Shown here: positions 42,820 to 50,940 of the stretch, in pieces | How the letters are laid out: the number at the start of each line of letters is the position of its first letter | Position numbering within the stretch: the first letter of the stretch is position 1 | From: an uncultured Hymenobacter sp. | GTDB lineage: Bacteria; Bacteroidota; Bacteroidia; Cytophagales; Hymenobacteraceae | Assembly: GCA_913776615.1 (NCBI GenBank) | Contig: CAJYPK010000011.1 | Coordinates: 18,014 to 82,013, forward strand | Reading direction: 5' to 3' | Length of the DNA stretch: 64,000 nucleotides | The notes under the pieces: generated by a model | Told to the model about the DNA's origin: nothing | What the model saw: the letters and a program-made list of their open reading frames with translations, nothing else | The model's database searches: none | Made by a program: the position numbers and the translations under genes

Positions 42820-44043
42820 ATGAAACACGTGCACAGATTAGTTGTGCTGGGCGGCTTCGCGTCGCTGGGACTAACCAATTGCTCTAAGCAAGAAGAGATT
42901 AGCCCGCAGTCACCGGGCTCGGCTTCGACCCAGGTGATTGCGGCTAATAACGACGTTACCAACAGCTATTTGCAAACGCTGGCCGTTGCCCTGGCCCGTA
43001 TCGTGAATGCCAATCCCGCGGCCAAGCACGTGCTCCACGGGTTGGCCGACCAGCAATTTGACGGGGATTACGACATCGCCTACAGTACGCTACTGCGGGC
43101 CTCGGTCGATGGCGTTACGTTTGAAGAGCTGCTTGCCAATGAAGGCGTTAAGACCGATCCCTTCGCCGCGGGCCTGGCCGAAGCGGCGGCGCGCCGCATC
43201 GTCGTTTCCCTGCCCGTGCTGAGCGAGCAAGCCGAAACGGTTAAATCGCTGCCCGCCACCTTCATCCCGGAGGGGATAGCCGATGCCGAACTCTCGGCCA
43301 TCACCGTCTACGACGGGGCGGGTAACACGGCAACGTTTACGCCCAACCTGGCCCCGATTAGCCTCTCGGCCCAATTTGCCAGACCGGCTTCGCTGGAGGC
43401 GGGCGAAACCAGCCACCCCGAATTTCCCCTGATTGTTGTCAGCCTGGGTGAGCGCCTGGATGACAACGGCAACGTGCGGACGGAGTTTACTCCGGAATAT
43501 CAAACGATTCAACTTGCGCAGGCTCAGAAGAATCAATCAGCCAACCGGGGTGGGGGACGGACCGAATATCTGCGTCGTATTCAGTGCAACGACCTGGGCG
43601 CTTTCGAGCCGTGGATTCGCGGGCAGCCCGAGTTCCGCTTATACGCCGCCACTTCGTACAACAACTCTTTCTCAACGGGTTCTCCCGTCGTCGTACCTTA
43701 CAAAATTCAGGATGCGGTGCTGTTTACCGGCCGCCGCAGCTTGTTTTCCGATGGGTACGACCCTAATTATCGGTTGTTTACCTGGTCGTCCAGCTTCTCC
43801 GATTTTTACACCATGCGCTGGCTTGAGGAAGATGGCGGGGCAACGATTTCGTTTACGCTGGGCGCGACATTCAAAAAGCCATCCATCAATATCGGGGCAA
43901 CTATCAATTTTGCCAAGTGGGAAGATGACGACAACGTGGGAGAAGTTCCCATCAACATAACTGACCCTAACTGGAATGATTACCCCTACGGGCAATCTAA
44001 CGGGCAGAGTCTGTTTATGGTAACGCTGGAGTCTCGGCAATAA
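42820..44043 (+). CDS. lipoprotein of unknown function
   Basis: 407 residues. MKHVHRLVVLGGFASLGLTNCSK is a lipoprotein signal with Cys21. The mature part starts with a Ser/Gln-rich spacer, then a mixed helix segment (residues ~40-140; LQTLAVALARIVNANPAAKHVLHGLADQQF), then a beta-rich C-terminal half with a FPLIVVSLGERLDDNGN stretch. The last ~80 residues alternate aromatic and polar residues. No known family is recognised. It is followed by a strong hairpin and then a trypsin-like protein 84 bases on, so the two may be related in function. Confidence 0.8.
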   Translation: MKHVHRLVVLGGFASLGLTNCSKQEEISPQSPGSASTQVIAANNDVTNSYLQTLAVALARIVNANPAAKHVLHGLADQQFDGDYDIAYSTLLRASVDGVTFEELLANEGVKTDPFAAGLAEAAARRIVVSLPVLSEQAETVKSLPATFIPEGIADAELSAITVYDGAGNTATFTPNLAPISLSAQFARPASLEAGETSHPEFPLIVVSLGERLDDNGNVRTEFTPEYQTIQLAQAQKNQSANRGGGRTEYLRRIQCNDLGAFEPWIRGQPEFRLYAATSYNNSFSTGSPVVVPYKIQDAVLFTGRRSLFSDGYDPNYRLFTWSSSFSDFYTMRWLEEDGGATISFTLGATFKKPSINIGATINFAKWEDDDNVGEVPINITDPNWNDYPYGQSNGQSLFMVTLESRQ

Positions 44044-44050
44044 GTCATCG

Positions 44051-44087
44051 CCATCCCGGGGCCAGGCCCTGGCCTACCCCGGGATGG
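44051..44087 (+). terminator. hairpin after the unknown lipoprotein
   Basis: ccatcccgggg (44051-44061) pairs with ccccgggatgg (44077-44087), an 11-bp perfect GC-rich stem. No T-run follows directly. Confidence 0.55.
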
Positions 44088-44127
44088 TCAGCTGCTGATT
44101 CTATCTCGCCTCCTTTATTTCCACAAC

Positions 44128-45582
44128 ATGCCATCTTTTTACCGCTGCTTTCAAAAGCTAGCTACCATTCTGCTGCTTTCGGGCCTGAGCTTATTTTCGG
44201 CCGTCGCCCAAAAAAATAGCGACTCCGAAACCCTCATCATTGGGGGCCAAACCGTGCCCATCAGCCAGGTTCCGTGGCAGGTGGCGCTTAAATCTACCCA
44301 GTCCACCGGTACTGGCTCAGACCACATTGGGGGCGGCTCCATCATTGCGCCCGCCTGGGTTCTGACCTCGGCCAGTGCACTCGTTAACGAAACGGCGGCC
44401 ACCCTGCGCATCCGGGCGGGTTCGGCCGACCAAACTACTGGTGGGCAACTGGTGCAGGTAAGTCAAATCATTCGCCACCCCAGCTACAACCCCGCCACCC
44501 TCGACAATGATATTGCCCTGGTGCAGCTGGCCAGCCCGCTCACGTTTAACGCGAACGTGCAAGCTATTGCGTACGCCACGAGCAGCAACTTACCCGCCAC
44601 TGCCCTGCAGCCCGGTAATTCCGCCCAGCTGACGGGGTGGGGGGCAACGACGGCCGGCTCCTATGCCATCACGACGCAGCTCAACCGGGTGACGATGGCT
44701 TTGATTACCAATCAGGATGCTAATCAGCGTAATGCGGTAAATCCTCCCTTCCCGGGGCCGAGCATTCCGCCAGTTACCGCGAATATGTTTGCCGTCTACG
44801 AAGCCGGCAAGGGTACGGGCAGCTTCGATGGTGGGGGGCCGGTGGTCGTCTTCCCGCAGGGAGTACCCGTGCTGGCGGGCTGCTCTAGCTGGAGCCGCAC
44901 GCCGCAAGATCAGTACCCCAGTATTTGCACGCGGGTGCAGAACTACCAGCAGTGGATCAGCAGCTACCTGCCCGGTCCGCTTACCGTTTCGATGGATGCT
45001 CGCGTCACCCCGCAGCTCGACGATGCCTACGCGGTCACCTTCACGGCTACCGTTACGGGAGGCAGCGGCACCTATTCCTACGCGTGGGAAGTAGATCGCA
45101 ACAATGGCCTGGGCTACCAGCCCATCAACAATAATGCGAGTACGTACCGGGTGACTATCATGACGGGGCAGAGCATTTGCGTCCGGGTAACGGCCTCAAC
45201 GAGCACGCAAACGGGCAACTCCATCGCGTGCGCTACGCCCGACGGCGGCGGCCCACTTTCGCGTTCGGCCGCGCCCGAGTCAGCCCCCGCTAAGGCCGAG
45301 TCGGAAGCGCTCACCAGCGCCGCTTATCCCAATCCCGCGTCGGCTTATCTGGACGTGCGCCTGTTGTACCCCCAGCCAGTGGGTAAGGGAGCGGCCCAGC
45401 CGCCGCTCGCCGCCCCGGCTCGCCTAAGTTTATACAATGCGCAGGGTGGGCTAGTATATGCTGCCACAACCAGCGACGAGCACCACCGGGTAGATACCAG
45501 CCAGCTGCCCACCGGAATCTATTACCTGCGACTTACGCAAAACGACAAAGTGACCACCGAGCGCGTGGTCATCGAGCGCTAG
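44128..45582 (+). CDS. trypsin-fold protein with T9SS type A sorting domain, catalytic residues lost
   Basis: 484 residues. Signal peptide to ~28, then a chymotrypsin-type (S1) fold: LIIGGQTVPISQVPWQVAL, DNDIALVQLASPL (catalytic Asp128 kept), and LTGWGATTAG. The usual LTAAHC is LTSASA here, so Ser83 stands where the catalytic His is expected. The usual GDSGGP is FDGGGP, so Gly235 replaces the nucleophile. It is therefore most likely inactive as a protease. Residues ~290-380 form an Ig/PKD-like domain. The last ~85 residues (AYPNPASAYLDVRL, LSLYNAQGGLVYA, LPTGIYYLRLTQNDKVTTERVVIER) are a type IX secretion signal, so it is surface-bound or released. Confidence 0.88.
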   Translation: MPSFYRCFQKLATILLLSGLSLFSAVAQKNSDSETLIIGGQTVPISQVPWQVALKSTQSTGTGSDHIGGGSIIAPAWVLTSASALVNETAATLRIRAGSADQTTGGQLVQVSQIIRHPSYNPATLDNDIALVQLASPLTFNANVQAIAYATSSNLPATALQPGNSAQLTGWGATTAGSYAITTQLNRVTMALITNQDANQRNAVNPPFPGPSIPPVTANMFAVYEAGKGTGSFDGGGPVVVFPQGVPVLAGCSSWSRTPQDQYPSICTRVQNYQQWISSYLPGPLTVSMDARVTPQLDDAYAVTFTATVTGGSGTYSYAWEVDRNNGLGYQPINNNASTYRVTIMTGQSICVRVTASTSTQTGNSIACATPDGGGPLSRSAAPESAPAKAESEALTSAAYPNPASAYLDVRLLYPQPVGKGAAQPPLAAPARLSLYNAQGGLVYAATTSDEHHRVDTSQLPTGIYYLRLTQNDKVTTERVVIER

Positions 45583-45628
45583 TGCGCAGCCGGCCGCAGG
45601 TAGTCTGGCTGTTGGACGGCGAGCGCCG

Positions 45629-45672
45629 GGGCCACCTGGCCGGGGTAAATTCTTGCCCCAGCCAGGTGGCCC
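45629..45672 (+). terminator. intrinsic terminator after pseudo-trypsin gene
   Basis: gggccacctggc (45629-45640) pairs with gccaggtggccc (45661-45672), with the inner ggggtaa/ttgcccc also pairing. It ends 90 bases after the stop, and ttgcgttgttt follows. Confidence 0.65.
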
Positions 45673-45683
45673 TTGCGTTGTTT

Positions 45684-45911
45684 CTTAGAAGTTAGTTTCA
45701 AGTAGAAAAATCAGTCTTGGATACTTAGGTAAAAAATTGATTTAAAGGTATTTAGTAAGTTATTTGCGTTAACTGCCTCATCTGTCATTGCGAGCGCAGC
45801 GAAGCAATCGCACCTGTTCAGCTTAGTCAGTGGGGTGCGATTGCTTCGCTGCGCTCGCAATGACAGGCAGCTTTCAAGGGTTGGCAATAACTTAATTAAA
45901 CAGCTTCTAAG
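45684..45911. repeat. dispersed palindrome (REP/MITE-like), copy C
   Basis: Core perfect 30-bp arms at 45783-45812 and 45836-45865, with the same sequence as copy A. The outer ends cttagaag (45684-45691) and cttctaag (45904-45911) match those of copy B, including ttaaacagcttct. Element length about 228 bp. Confidence 0.85.
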
Positions 45912-45928
45912 AGTAGCAGCGGCTGGCA

Positions 45929-46549
45929 CTACGGCGCATCGCCAGCCAGCCCGGCCATGTAAGTCGCCATCTCGCGGGCGTTTTGGTCGGGGCTACCAGC
46001 CAAGAACTCCCGAATACGCTGCTGCTCGCCAGCCGTCTTATTCTGGCTGAGTTTCTGCTGGCCCTGCAACTCGGTGATAGTTAGCTCAAACGCCACAATG
46101 CCCTGTAGCAGCCCAGCCTGATAGGGAGCGGGCAATCGGTCCCACTGCGATTGGTAGCCTGCTTCATAGTGGGCGATAGTTGCCGCCATGATTTCCAGCA
46201 CGCGGGCTGGCTCCGTTACGAGCCGGGCGCGGCCGGTGGCGTGCACGGCCAGGTAGTTCCAGGTAGGCACGCTACGCTCCTGCTCGTAGTGGGTGGGCGA
46301 GATGTAGGCATGCGGCCCGCTGAACACCGCGAGCACGGGCTGCGCTTCCAGGTCGGGCCATTGCGGGTTGGCGCGGGCCAGGTGCCCCACCAGGCGTAGC
46401 TCATCGCCGTGGGTGGTGACCAGCAGGGGCAGGTGAGTGGCTACCGGCACCCGGCCCGCAGCCGTAATCAGGGTGGCAAAGCTGTAGCGTTGCATAAAAG
46501 CTACTAGCTCAGCTTGGTCGGTGAGGCGGAAAATAGCGCGGGTATACAT
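45929..46549 (-). CDS. FMN-binding PaiB-like protein
   Basis: 206 residues of the PaiB / FMN-binding split-barrel family: YTRAIFRLTDQAELVAFMQRYSFATLIT, PVATHLPLLV, LRLVGHLARANPQW, VLAVFSGPHAYISPTHYEQERSVPTWNYLAVHATG, and AGLLQGIVAFELTITELQGQQKLSQNK. Known members act as repressors of sporulation and protease genes in Bacillus, or in redox sensing. Here it is the second gene of a minus-strand pair, 6 bases after a GNAT gene; both are divergent from a MocR regulator. Role in this organism is not known. Confidence 0.9.
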   Translation of the reverse strand: MYTRAIFRLTDQAELVAFMQRYSFATLITAAGRVPVATHLPLLVTTHGDELRLVGHLARANPQWPDLEAQPVLAVFSGPHAYISPTHYEQERSVPTWNYLAVHATGRARLVTEPARVLEIMAATIAHYEAGYQSQWDRLPAPYQAGLLQGIVAFELTITELQGQQKLSQNKTAGEQQRIREFLAGSPDQNAREMATYMAGLAGDAP

Positions 46550-46555
46550 GGCAGG

Positions 46556-46957
46556 TTACTTGGTACGCTTGAGAAGAAAGCCATTATTCACCGCCGTCAT
46601 GCCCACCGTGGGGTAATAGGCCAGCGCGGTGGGCACGGAGAGCAGCAGCAACATGCTTTCTTCCCCCACGGCCTCCTTGGTCAGGGTTAGCAAGCGCCGC
46701 CCGATACCCTGGCGTTGGTATTCCGCCCGCACGGCCAGGTCGGAGAGGTAGGCGCAGTAGCAGAAGTCGGTGAGGGTACGGGCCAGCCCCACCAGCAGCT
46801 CCCCATCCCAGGCCGTGATGAGCAGGTTTGCACCCCGAAGCATGTTGGTCAGGCGGGGAAGGTCATCGACGGGCCGCGCCAGGGCGGCGCTGCGATAAAG
46901 CGCCGCCACTTGCGTCGGGGTCGGCTGGCGGTCGCGGGAGTAAACAAGATGGTTCAT
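46556..46957 (-). CDS. GNAT-family N-acetyltransferase
   Basis: 133 residues from ATG 46957. The acetyl-CoA site is LSDLAVRAEYQRQGIGRRLL with the Q/RxxGxG/A motif at ~81-86. It is short but complete. Substrate unknown; a paired acetyltransferase and PaiB-like protein occurs in Bacillus (PaiA/PaiB, with PaiA acting on polyamines), but sequence alone does not prove this one does so. The 94-base gap to the MocR gene is a divergent promoter. Confidence 0.85.
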   Translation of the reverse strand: MNHLVYSRDRQPTPTQVAALYRSAALARPVDDLPRLTNMLRGANLLITAWDGELLVGLARTLTDFCYCAYLSDLAVRAEYQRQGIGRRLLTLTKEAVGEESMLLLLSVPTALAYYPTVGMTAVNNGFLLKRTK

Positions 46958-47050
46958 ACGTGAAGGCTGGTGGGGGTTGGAATGAGCCAAAACTAGCCCG
47001 CAGCTGGTCGGTTAGTATGAGCCAGTTTTGCGAAAACCACCCGGCCAGTT

Positions 47051-48523
47051 ATGCTCCCCTACCAAACGCTGCTGCGGTTCGACCGGCAGCTACCTATTCC
47101 CCTTGCCCAGCAACTGAGCGCCGCGCTCATGGGCCTTATCAAGCAGGGGCTGGTGCCAGCCGGTACCAAGCTGCCCGGCACCCGCACGCTGGCCGGGCTC
47201 CTGCACGTGCACCGCGAAACAGTTGCCTGCGCTTTCGAAGAATTGGCCGCTCAGGGCTGGCTGACTGTGCAGCCGGCCCGGGCGGCAGTGGTCAGCCGCC
47301 ACCTGCCCGAAGTCAAGGCCCAGCCACTGGTGCCCCTACCGGTTGGCATCGCGGCGCAGGCGGGCTTCACCTTCGAGCGTGGGAACCCCGTGCCGGTAAG
47401 TACCCCCGCCCCGGCGCTGACGCTCGACGAGGGCTCCCCCGACGGCCGGCTCGCCCCGTTGGCGGCGCTGGCCCGCAACTACCGCCGCGCCAGCCAGCAC
47501 CTGGCCACGCCCGTCGCCCGGCTGGGCTACGGCGACCCGAACGGCACCCCGCGGCTACGGCAGCAACTAGCGCGCTACCTGCGCGCCACGCGGGGGGTAC
47601 CGGCGGAGCCGGAACACATTTTCACGACGCGCGGCAGCATCATGGGCCTACACCTGCTGGCGCAGCTGGTGCTGGCTCCCGGCGACGCGGTGGTGGTGGC
47701 CGAGCGCAGCTACCGGGCCGCCGAGGACATTTTCCAGCAAGCCGGCGCCCGGCTGCACCGCGTGGGGCTCGATTCTCAGGGCCTGGTCGTGGACGAGGTA
47801 GCCACCCTGTGCCAGCGGCAGCGCGTGCGCCTGCTCTACCTCACCCCACACCACCATTTTCCGACTACGGTTACGCTCTCGGCCGCGCGCCGGATGCAGC
47901 TGCTCGCCCTGGCCGAAGCCCACGATTTTATCATTGTGGAGGATGACTACGATTTTGACTATCACTACGATGGTAGCCCCATTCTGCCCCTGGCCAGCGC
48001 CGACCGCCGCGGGCGGGTGCTCTACCTGGGCTCGCTGAGCAAGGCGCTGGCACCGGCCATCCGCCTGGGTTATATAGTGGCCCCGCCCGACGTCATCGCG
48101 GCCCTGGCTCCGCTGCGGCGGCTGGTCGACCGCCAGGGCGACGTGCTGCTGGAAGAGGCCGTGGCGGAGCTGCTGGCGGAAGGCGAGTTTACGCGCCACC
48201 TCAAACGGGCGCGGCGCCATTACCACCAGCGGCGCAACCTGGCCTGCCAGGTCTTGCGCGCGGAAGTAGCGGAGTGGTTCACCTTCACCGTGCCGGCCGG
48301 CGGCCTGGCGATTTGGGGGCAGTTTCAGCCGATGGTCGACTTGCCGCAACTCGCGGCCCACTGCCGCCAGCTGGGCCTGGGGATGAGCGACGGAACCAGG
48401 TACAACGTGGAAGGCGTGGGCGATGGCAGCGTGCGCCTAGGATTTGCCTCCCTCACGCCGGAAGAGTGGACCCGCAGTATCTCCTTACTTAAGCAGGCCC
48501 TGCAAAAACTGTACGCCGGGTAG
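47051..48523 (+). CDS. MocR-family regulator (GntR HTH + aminotransferase fold)
   Basis: 490 residues. The N-terminal ~75 are a GntR winged helix (IPLAQQLSAALMGLIKQGLVPAGTKLPGTRTLAGLLHVHRETVACAFEELAAQGWL). The rest is a PLP-dependent fold type I domain: RLGYGDPNGTPRLRQQLARYL, DDYDFDYHYDG, and the PLP Lys in YLGSLSKALAPAIRLGYIV. The C-terminal part reads YNVEGVGDGSVRLGFASLTPEEW. MocR proteins usually activate the divergent gene, here GNAT/PaiB. Confidence 0.92.
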   Translation: MLPYQTLLRFDRQLPIPLAQQLSAALMGLIKQGLVPAGTKLPGTRTLAGLLHVHRETVACAFEELAAQGWLTVQPARAAVVSRHLPEVKAQPLVPLPVGIAAQAGFTFERGNPVPVSTPAPALTLDEGSPDGRLAPLAALARNYRRASQHLATPVARLGYGDPNGTPRLRQQLARYLRATRGVPAEPEHIFTTRGSIMGLHLLAQLVLAPGDAVVVAERSYRAAEDIFQQAGARLHRVGLDSQGLVVDEVATLCQRQRVRLLYLTPHHHFPTTVTLSAARRMQLLALAEAHDFIIVEDDYDFDYHYDGSPILPLASADRRGRVLYLGSLSKALAPAIRLGYIVAPPDVIAALAPLRRLVDRQGDVLLEEAVAELLAEGEFTRHLKRARRHYHQRRNLACQVLRAEVAEWFTFTVPAGGLAIWGQFQPMVDLPQLAAHCRQLGLGMSDGTRYNVEGVGDGSVRLGFASLTPEEWTRSISLLKQALQKLYAG

Positions 48524-48645
48524 GAATGCTGTTGGCAAACAGCCGCATACTACCTTTTATTGAAAAAAATGACGACAGGTGTGTAACCTTCCCGAAAAAG
48601 CGCGGTGTCCACCATCGATTACGTTACCTACCCCCTGGACCTTGT

Positions 48646-49197
48646 TTGGACGCGCTATCGGATACTGCTTTAATGCTCCGGGTAAAAGCGGGCGACGTGA
48701 GCCGGATGGGCCTGCTCTTTGAGCGGTACCACCGCCCGTTGTTCCGCTTCCTCTACCACATGCTGGGGCGCGCTGACGTCAGCGAAGACCTCGTGCAAAC
48801 GGTGTTTTACCGCATGCTAAAATACCGCCACACCTACACGGGCGACGGCGAGTTTCGCACCTGGATGTACCACCTGGCTCGCAACGTGCTGGCTGACGAA
48901 GCCAAAAAGAACCGCTACGCTGCTCGCCATACTGACGTGGCCGACCTGGCCGACCAGCTCGACGGTGGCCGCGTGGCCGACGCCGACCTGGAACAGGCCC
49001 AGGAGGTGGCCCAGCTGCACCGCGCCTTGGCTTGCCTGAGCCCCGACAACCGCGAAATACTGCTACTGAGCCGGTTTCAGGAGTTGAAATACGCTGAGAT
49101 AGCCCAGATTTTACATACGACCGAAGGCGCGGTAAAAGTGCGCGTGCACCGGGCGCTGGGCGAATTGAAAACTGCTTATCTGCGCCTCGAACGCTAG
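48646..49197 (+). CDS. ECF RNA polymerase sigma factor
   Basis: 183 residues from TTG 48646, which gives the standard LSDTALMLRVKAGD N-terminus; an ATG at 48526 opens a 40-residue extension that does not look protein-like, so this is a judgement. Sigma2: LLFERYHRPLFRFLYHMLGRADVSEDLVQTVFYRML, with RTWMYHLARNVLADEAKK. Sigma4: LACLSPDNREILLLSRFQELKYAEIAQILHTTEGAVKVRVHRAL. The 11-base gap to the anti-sigma gene indicates one operon. It probably controls the DUF4097 genes that follow. Confidence 0.88.
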   Translation: MDALSDTALMLRVKAGDVSRMGLLFERYHRPLFRFLYHMLGRADVSEDLVQTVFYRMLKYRHTYTGDGEFRTWMYHLARNVLADEAKKNRYAARHTDVADLADQLDGGRVADADLEQAQEVAQLHRALACLSPDNREILLLSRFQELKYAEIAQILHTTEGAVKVRVHRALGELKTAYLRLER

Positions 49198-49208
49198 CCA
49201 CCTTACCG

Positions 49209-50114
49209 ATGAACTGCGACTTTGCTCACGAACACCTCGCGGCCTACCTGGCGCGCGAACTGCCTGCGGCTGAGCACGCTGGGCTGGAGGCGCACGTAGC
49301 GGCCTGCCCCGCCTGCCAGGCCGAACTACTGGCTGCGCAACGCGTGTGGCACGCCCTGGGCCAGTTGCCCGCGCCCGAGCCCAGCGCCCGGCTGCGCCCC
49401 GAGTTTTACGCCATGCTGGCCACTTTCGAAGTGGCTCCGACGCCAACGTCCTCGCTGGCTGGCCTCTGGCAGTGGCTGCGCGCTTTTCCCTTGCCGCGCC
49501 CGGTAGTGCGTATCGCCTACAGCCTCAGCTTGCTAAGCCTGGGAATAGGGGCCGGCTACTGGCTGCATACGCCCCCCCCGCCGGAAAAGGCCAGCCAGCC
49601 CCAGGTAGCGGCGCTGGCAGCCCAGGTAGGACAGCTACGCCAGGTGCTGCTGCTCACGCTACTGGAGAACCCATCGGCTACCGAGCGGTTGCGGGCGGTG
49701 AGCTACACCAAGGAACTGCCGACGCCGAATACCCGCGTGGTCAGCGCTTTACTAAGTACGCTCAATCAAGACCCCAACGTGAACGTGCGCCTGGCGACGC
49801 TCGAAGCCCTGGCTCCCTTAGCGCACGACCCGGCGGTGCGCCTGGGCCTGGTGCGCGCCTTGCCCCAGCAAACGTCGCCGCTGGTGCAGGTGGCCCTGGC
49901 CGACCTGATGGCCCAGCTCCAGGAGCGTCGCTCGGTGCCCCCGCTCCGCAAGCTACTGCAACGAGCTGACCTTGACGCCACGGTGAAAAACAAGCTGGAG
50001 CAGACAATTCAACTCATTTCCACCGACCGGCCCGCCGCGCCTTCTCTTCCCTCTCCCCATGCGCAAGCCCCCCCTTCTTCGCAGCCTGAGCCCGCTGCTC
50101 CTGTTGCTAGCTAA
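49209..50114 (+). CDS. anti-sigma factor with zinc finger and HEAT repeats
   Basis: 301 residues. The zf-HC2 anti-sigma domain at 1-40 has Cys3, His29, Cys33 and Cys36. A single membrane segment IAYSLSLLSLGIGAGYWLH lies at ~100-118. Beyond the membrane are HEAT-like helical repeats (~135-275): PSATERLRAVSYTKELPTPN, VNVRLATLEALAPLAHDPAVRLGLV and LRKLLQRADLDATVKNKLEQTIQL. The HEAT part sits in the periplasm and would sense a signal or bind the following DUF4097 proteins. The last 56 bases overlap the next gene. Confidence 0.88.
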   Translation: MNCDFAHEHLAAYLARELPAAEHAGLEAHVAACPACQAELLAAQRVWHALGQLPAPEPSARLRPEFYAMLATFEVAPTPTSSLAGLWQWLRAFPLPRPVVRIAYSLSLLSLGIGAGYWLHTPPPPEKASQPQVAALAAQVGQLRQVLLLTLLENPSATERLRAVSYTKELPTPNTRVVSALLSTLNQDPNVNVRLATLEALAPLAHDPAVRLGLVRALPQQTSPLVQVALADLMAQLQERRSVPPLRKLLQRADLDATVKNKLEQTIQLISTDRPAAPSLPSPHAQAPPSSQPEPAAPVAS

Positions 50115-50916
50115 CATCGCGGCCCCGGCCCAGTCCAGCGCCGGTCGGGAAGCGACTGAGTACCTCAGGCACACGTTCACGCTACCCACCGCGGCCGACC
50201 AGAGTACCTTGGCCATTTACAACATCAACGGCTCGGTAACCGTGCAAGGCTACGCCGGCCACGAAGTGCTCATCGAAGCTACCAAGACCATTCGCGCCGA
50301 TGACCCCGCCACGCTGGCCACCGGGCTGCGGGAGGCGCAGCCCGGTTTTGCCCAGCACGGGGATAGCGTACTAGTGTACCTGGCGGCTCCGTTCGACTCG
50401 CGGCCGCACCACCAGCCCGCCGAGCAGCGCCCGGCACCCTACCGCTACGCGTTTGATTTCGTGGTAAAAGTGCCCTATCAACTCCACTTGCACATCGCGA
50501 CCATCAACGACGGGAATGTGCGCGTACTGGACGTAGCCGGCCCGCTGGCTGTCAGCAACGTCAACGGGGGTATTACCCTGACTAATGTGCAGGGTACCAC
50601 GCACGCGCAAACCTGCAACGGAGCGATAGACGCTACCTACACCGCAACGCCTGCCGGCACGTCGTCTTACCAAACCATCAACGGGCAGATTCGCGTGCAC
50701 TATCCAGCCAGCCTGAAAGCGGACGCCACCTTCACCAGCCTGCGCGGCGAGTTCTACACCGACTTTGCGACCACCAAGGTGCTTGCCAGGCAAGTGCCGG
50801 CGGCCAAGGAAAGTCCCTACCTGCTGCGCAAAGAAACGGCCGTGCGCTTTGGCGCCGGGGGGGCCGCCCTGCGCTTTGAAACCCTTACCGGCAACGTGAC
50901 CATCAGTCGCCGCTAG
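50059..50916 (+). CDS. DUF4097-like secreted protein A
   Basis: 285 residues. Signal peptide (LLRSLSPLLLLLANIAAPAQS) to ~26. The body is a right-handed beta-strand repeat of the DUF4097/adhesin type: IYNINGSVTVQGYAGHEVLIEATKTI, DGNVRVLDVAGPLAVSNVNGGITLTNVQG, and FETLTGNVTISRR. It overlaps the anti-sigma gene by 56 bases in another frame, so the ATG at 50059 looks real because it gives the signal peptide. Likely a periplasmic or surface partner of the sigma system; function not proven. Confidence 0.85.
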   Translation: MRKPPLLRSLSPLLLLLANIAAPAQSSAGREATEYLRHTFTLPTAADQSTLAIYNINGSVTVQGYAGHEVLIEATKTIRADDPATLATGLREAQPGFAQHGDSVLVYLAAPFDSRPHHQPAEQRPAPYRYAFDFVVKVPYQLHLHIATINDGNVRVLDVAGPLAVSNVNGGITLTNVQGTTHAQTCNGAIDATYTATPAGTSSYQTINGQIRVHYPASLKADATFTSLRGEFYTDFATTKVLARQVPAAKESPYLLRKETAVRFGAGGAALRFETLTGNVTISRR

Positions 50917-50940
50917 CTGGTCAGCTTTTGCTTTGCTTCT

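Noticed and set aside
42768..42962. Minus-strand short frame at the lipoprotein start
   Set aside because: Antisense shadow of the lipoprotein gene with no recognisable motif.
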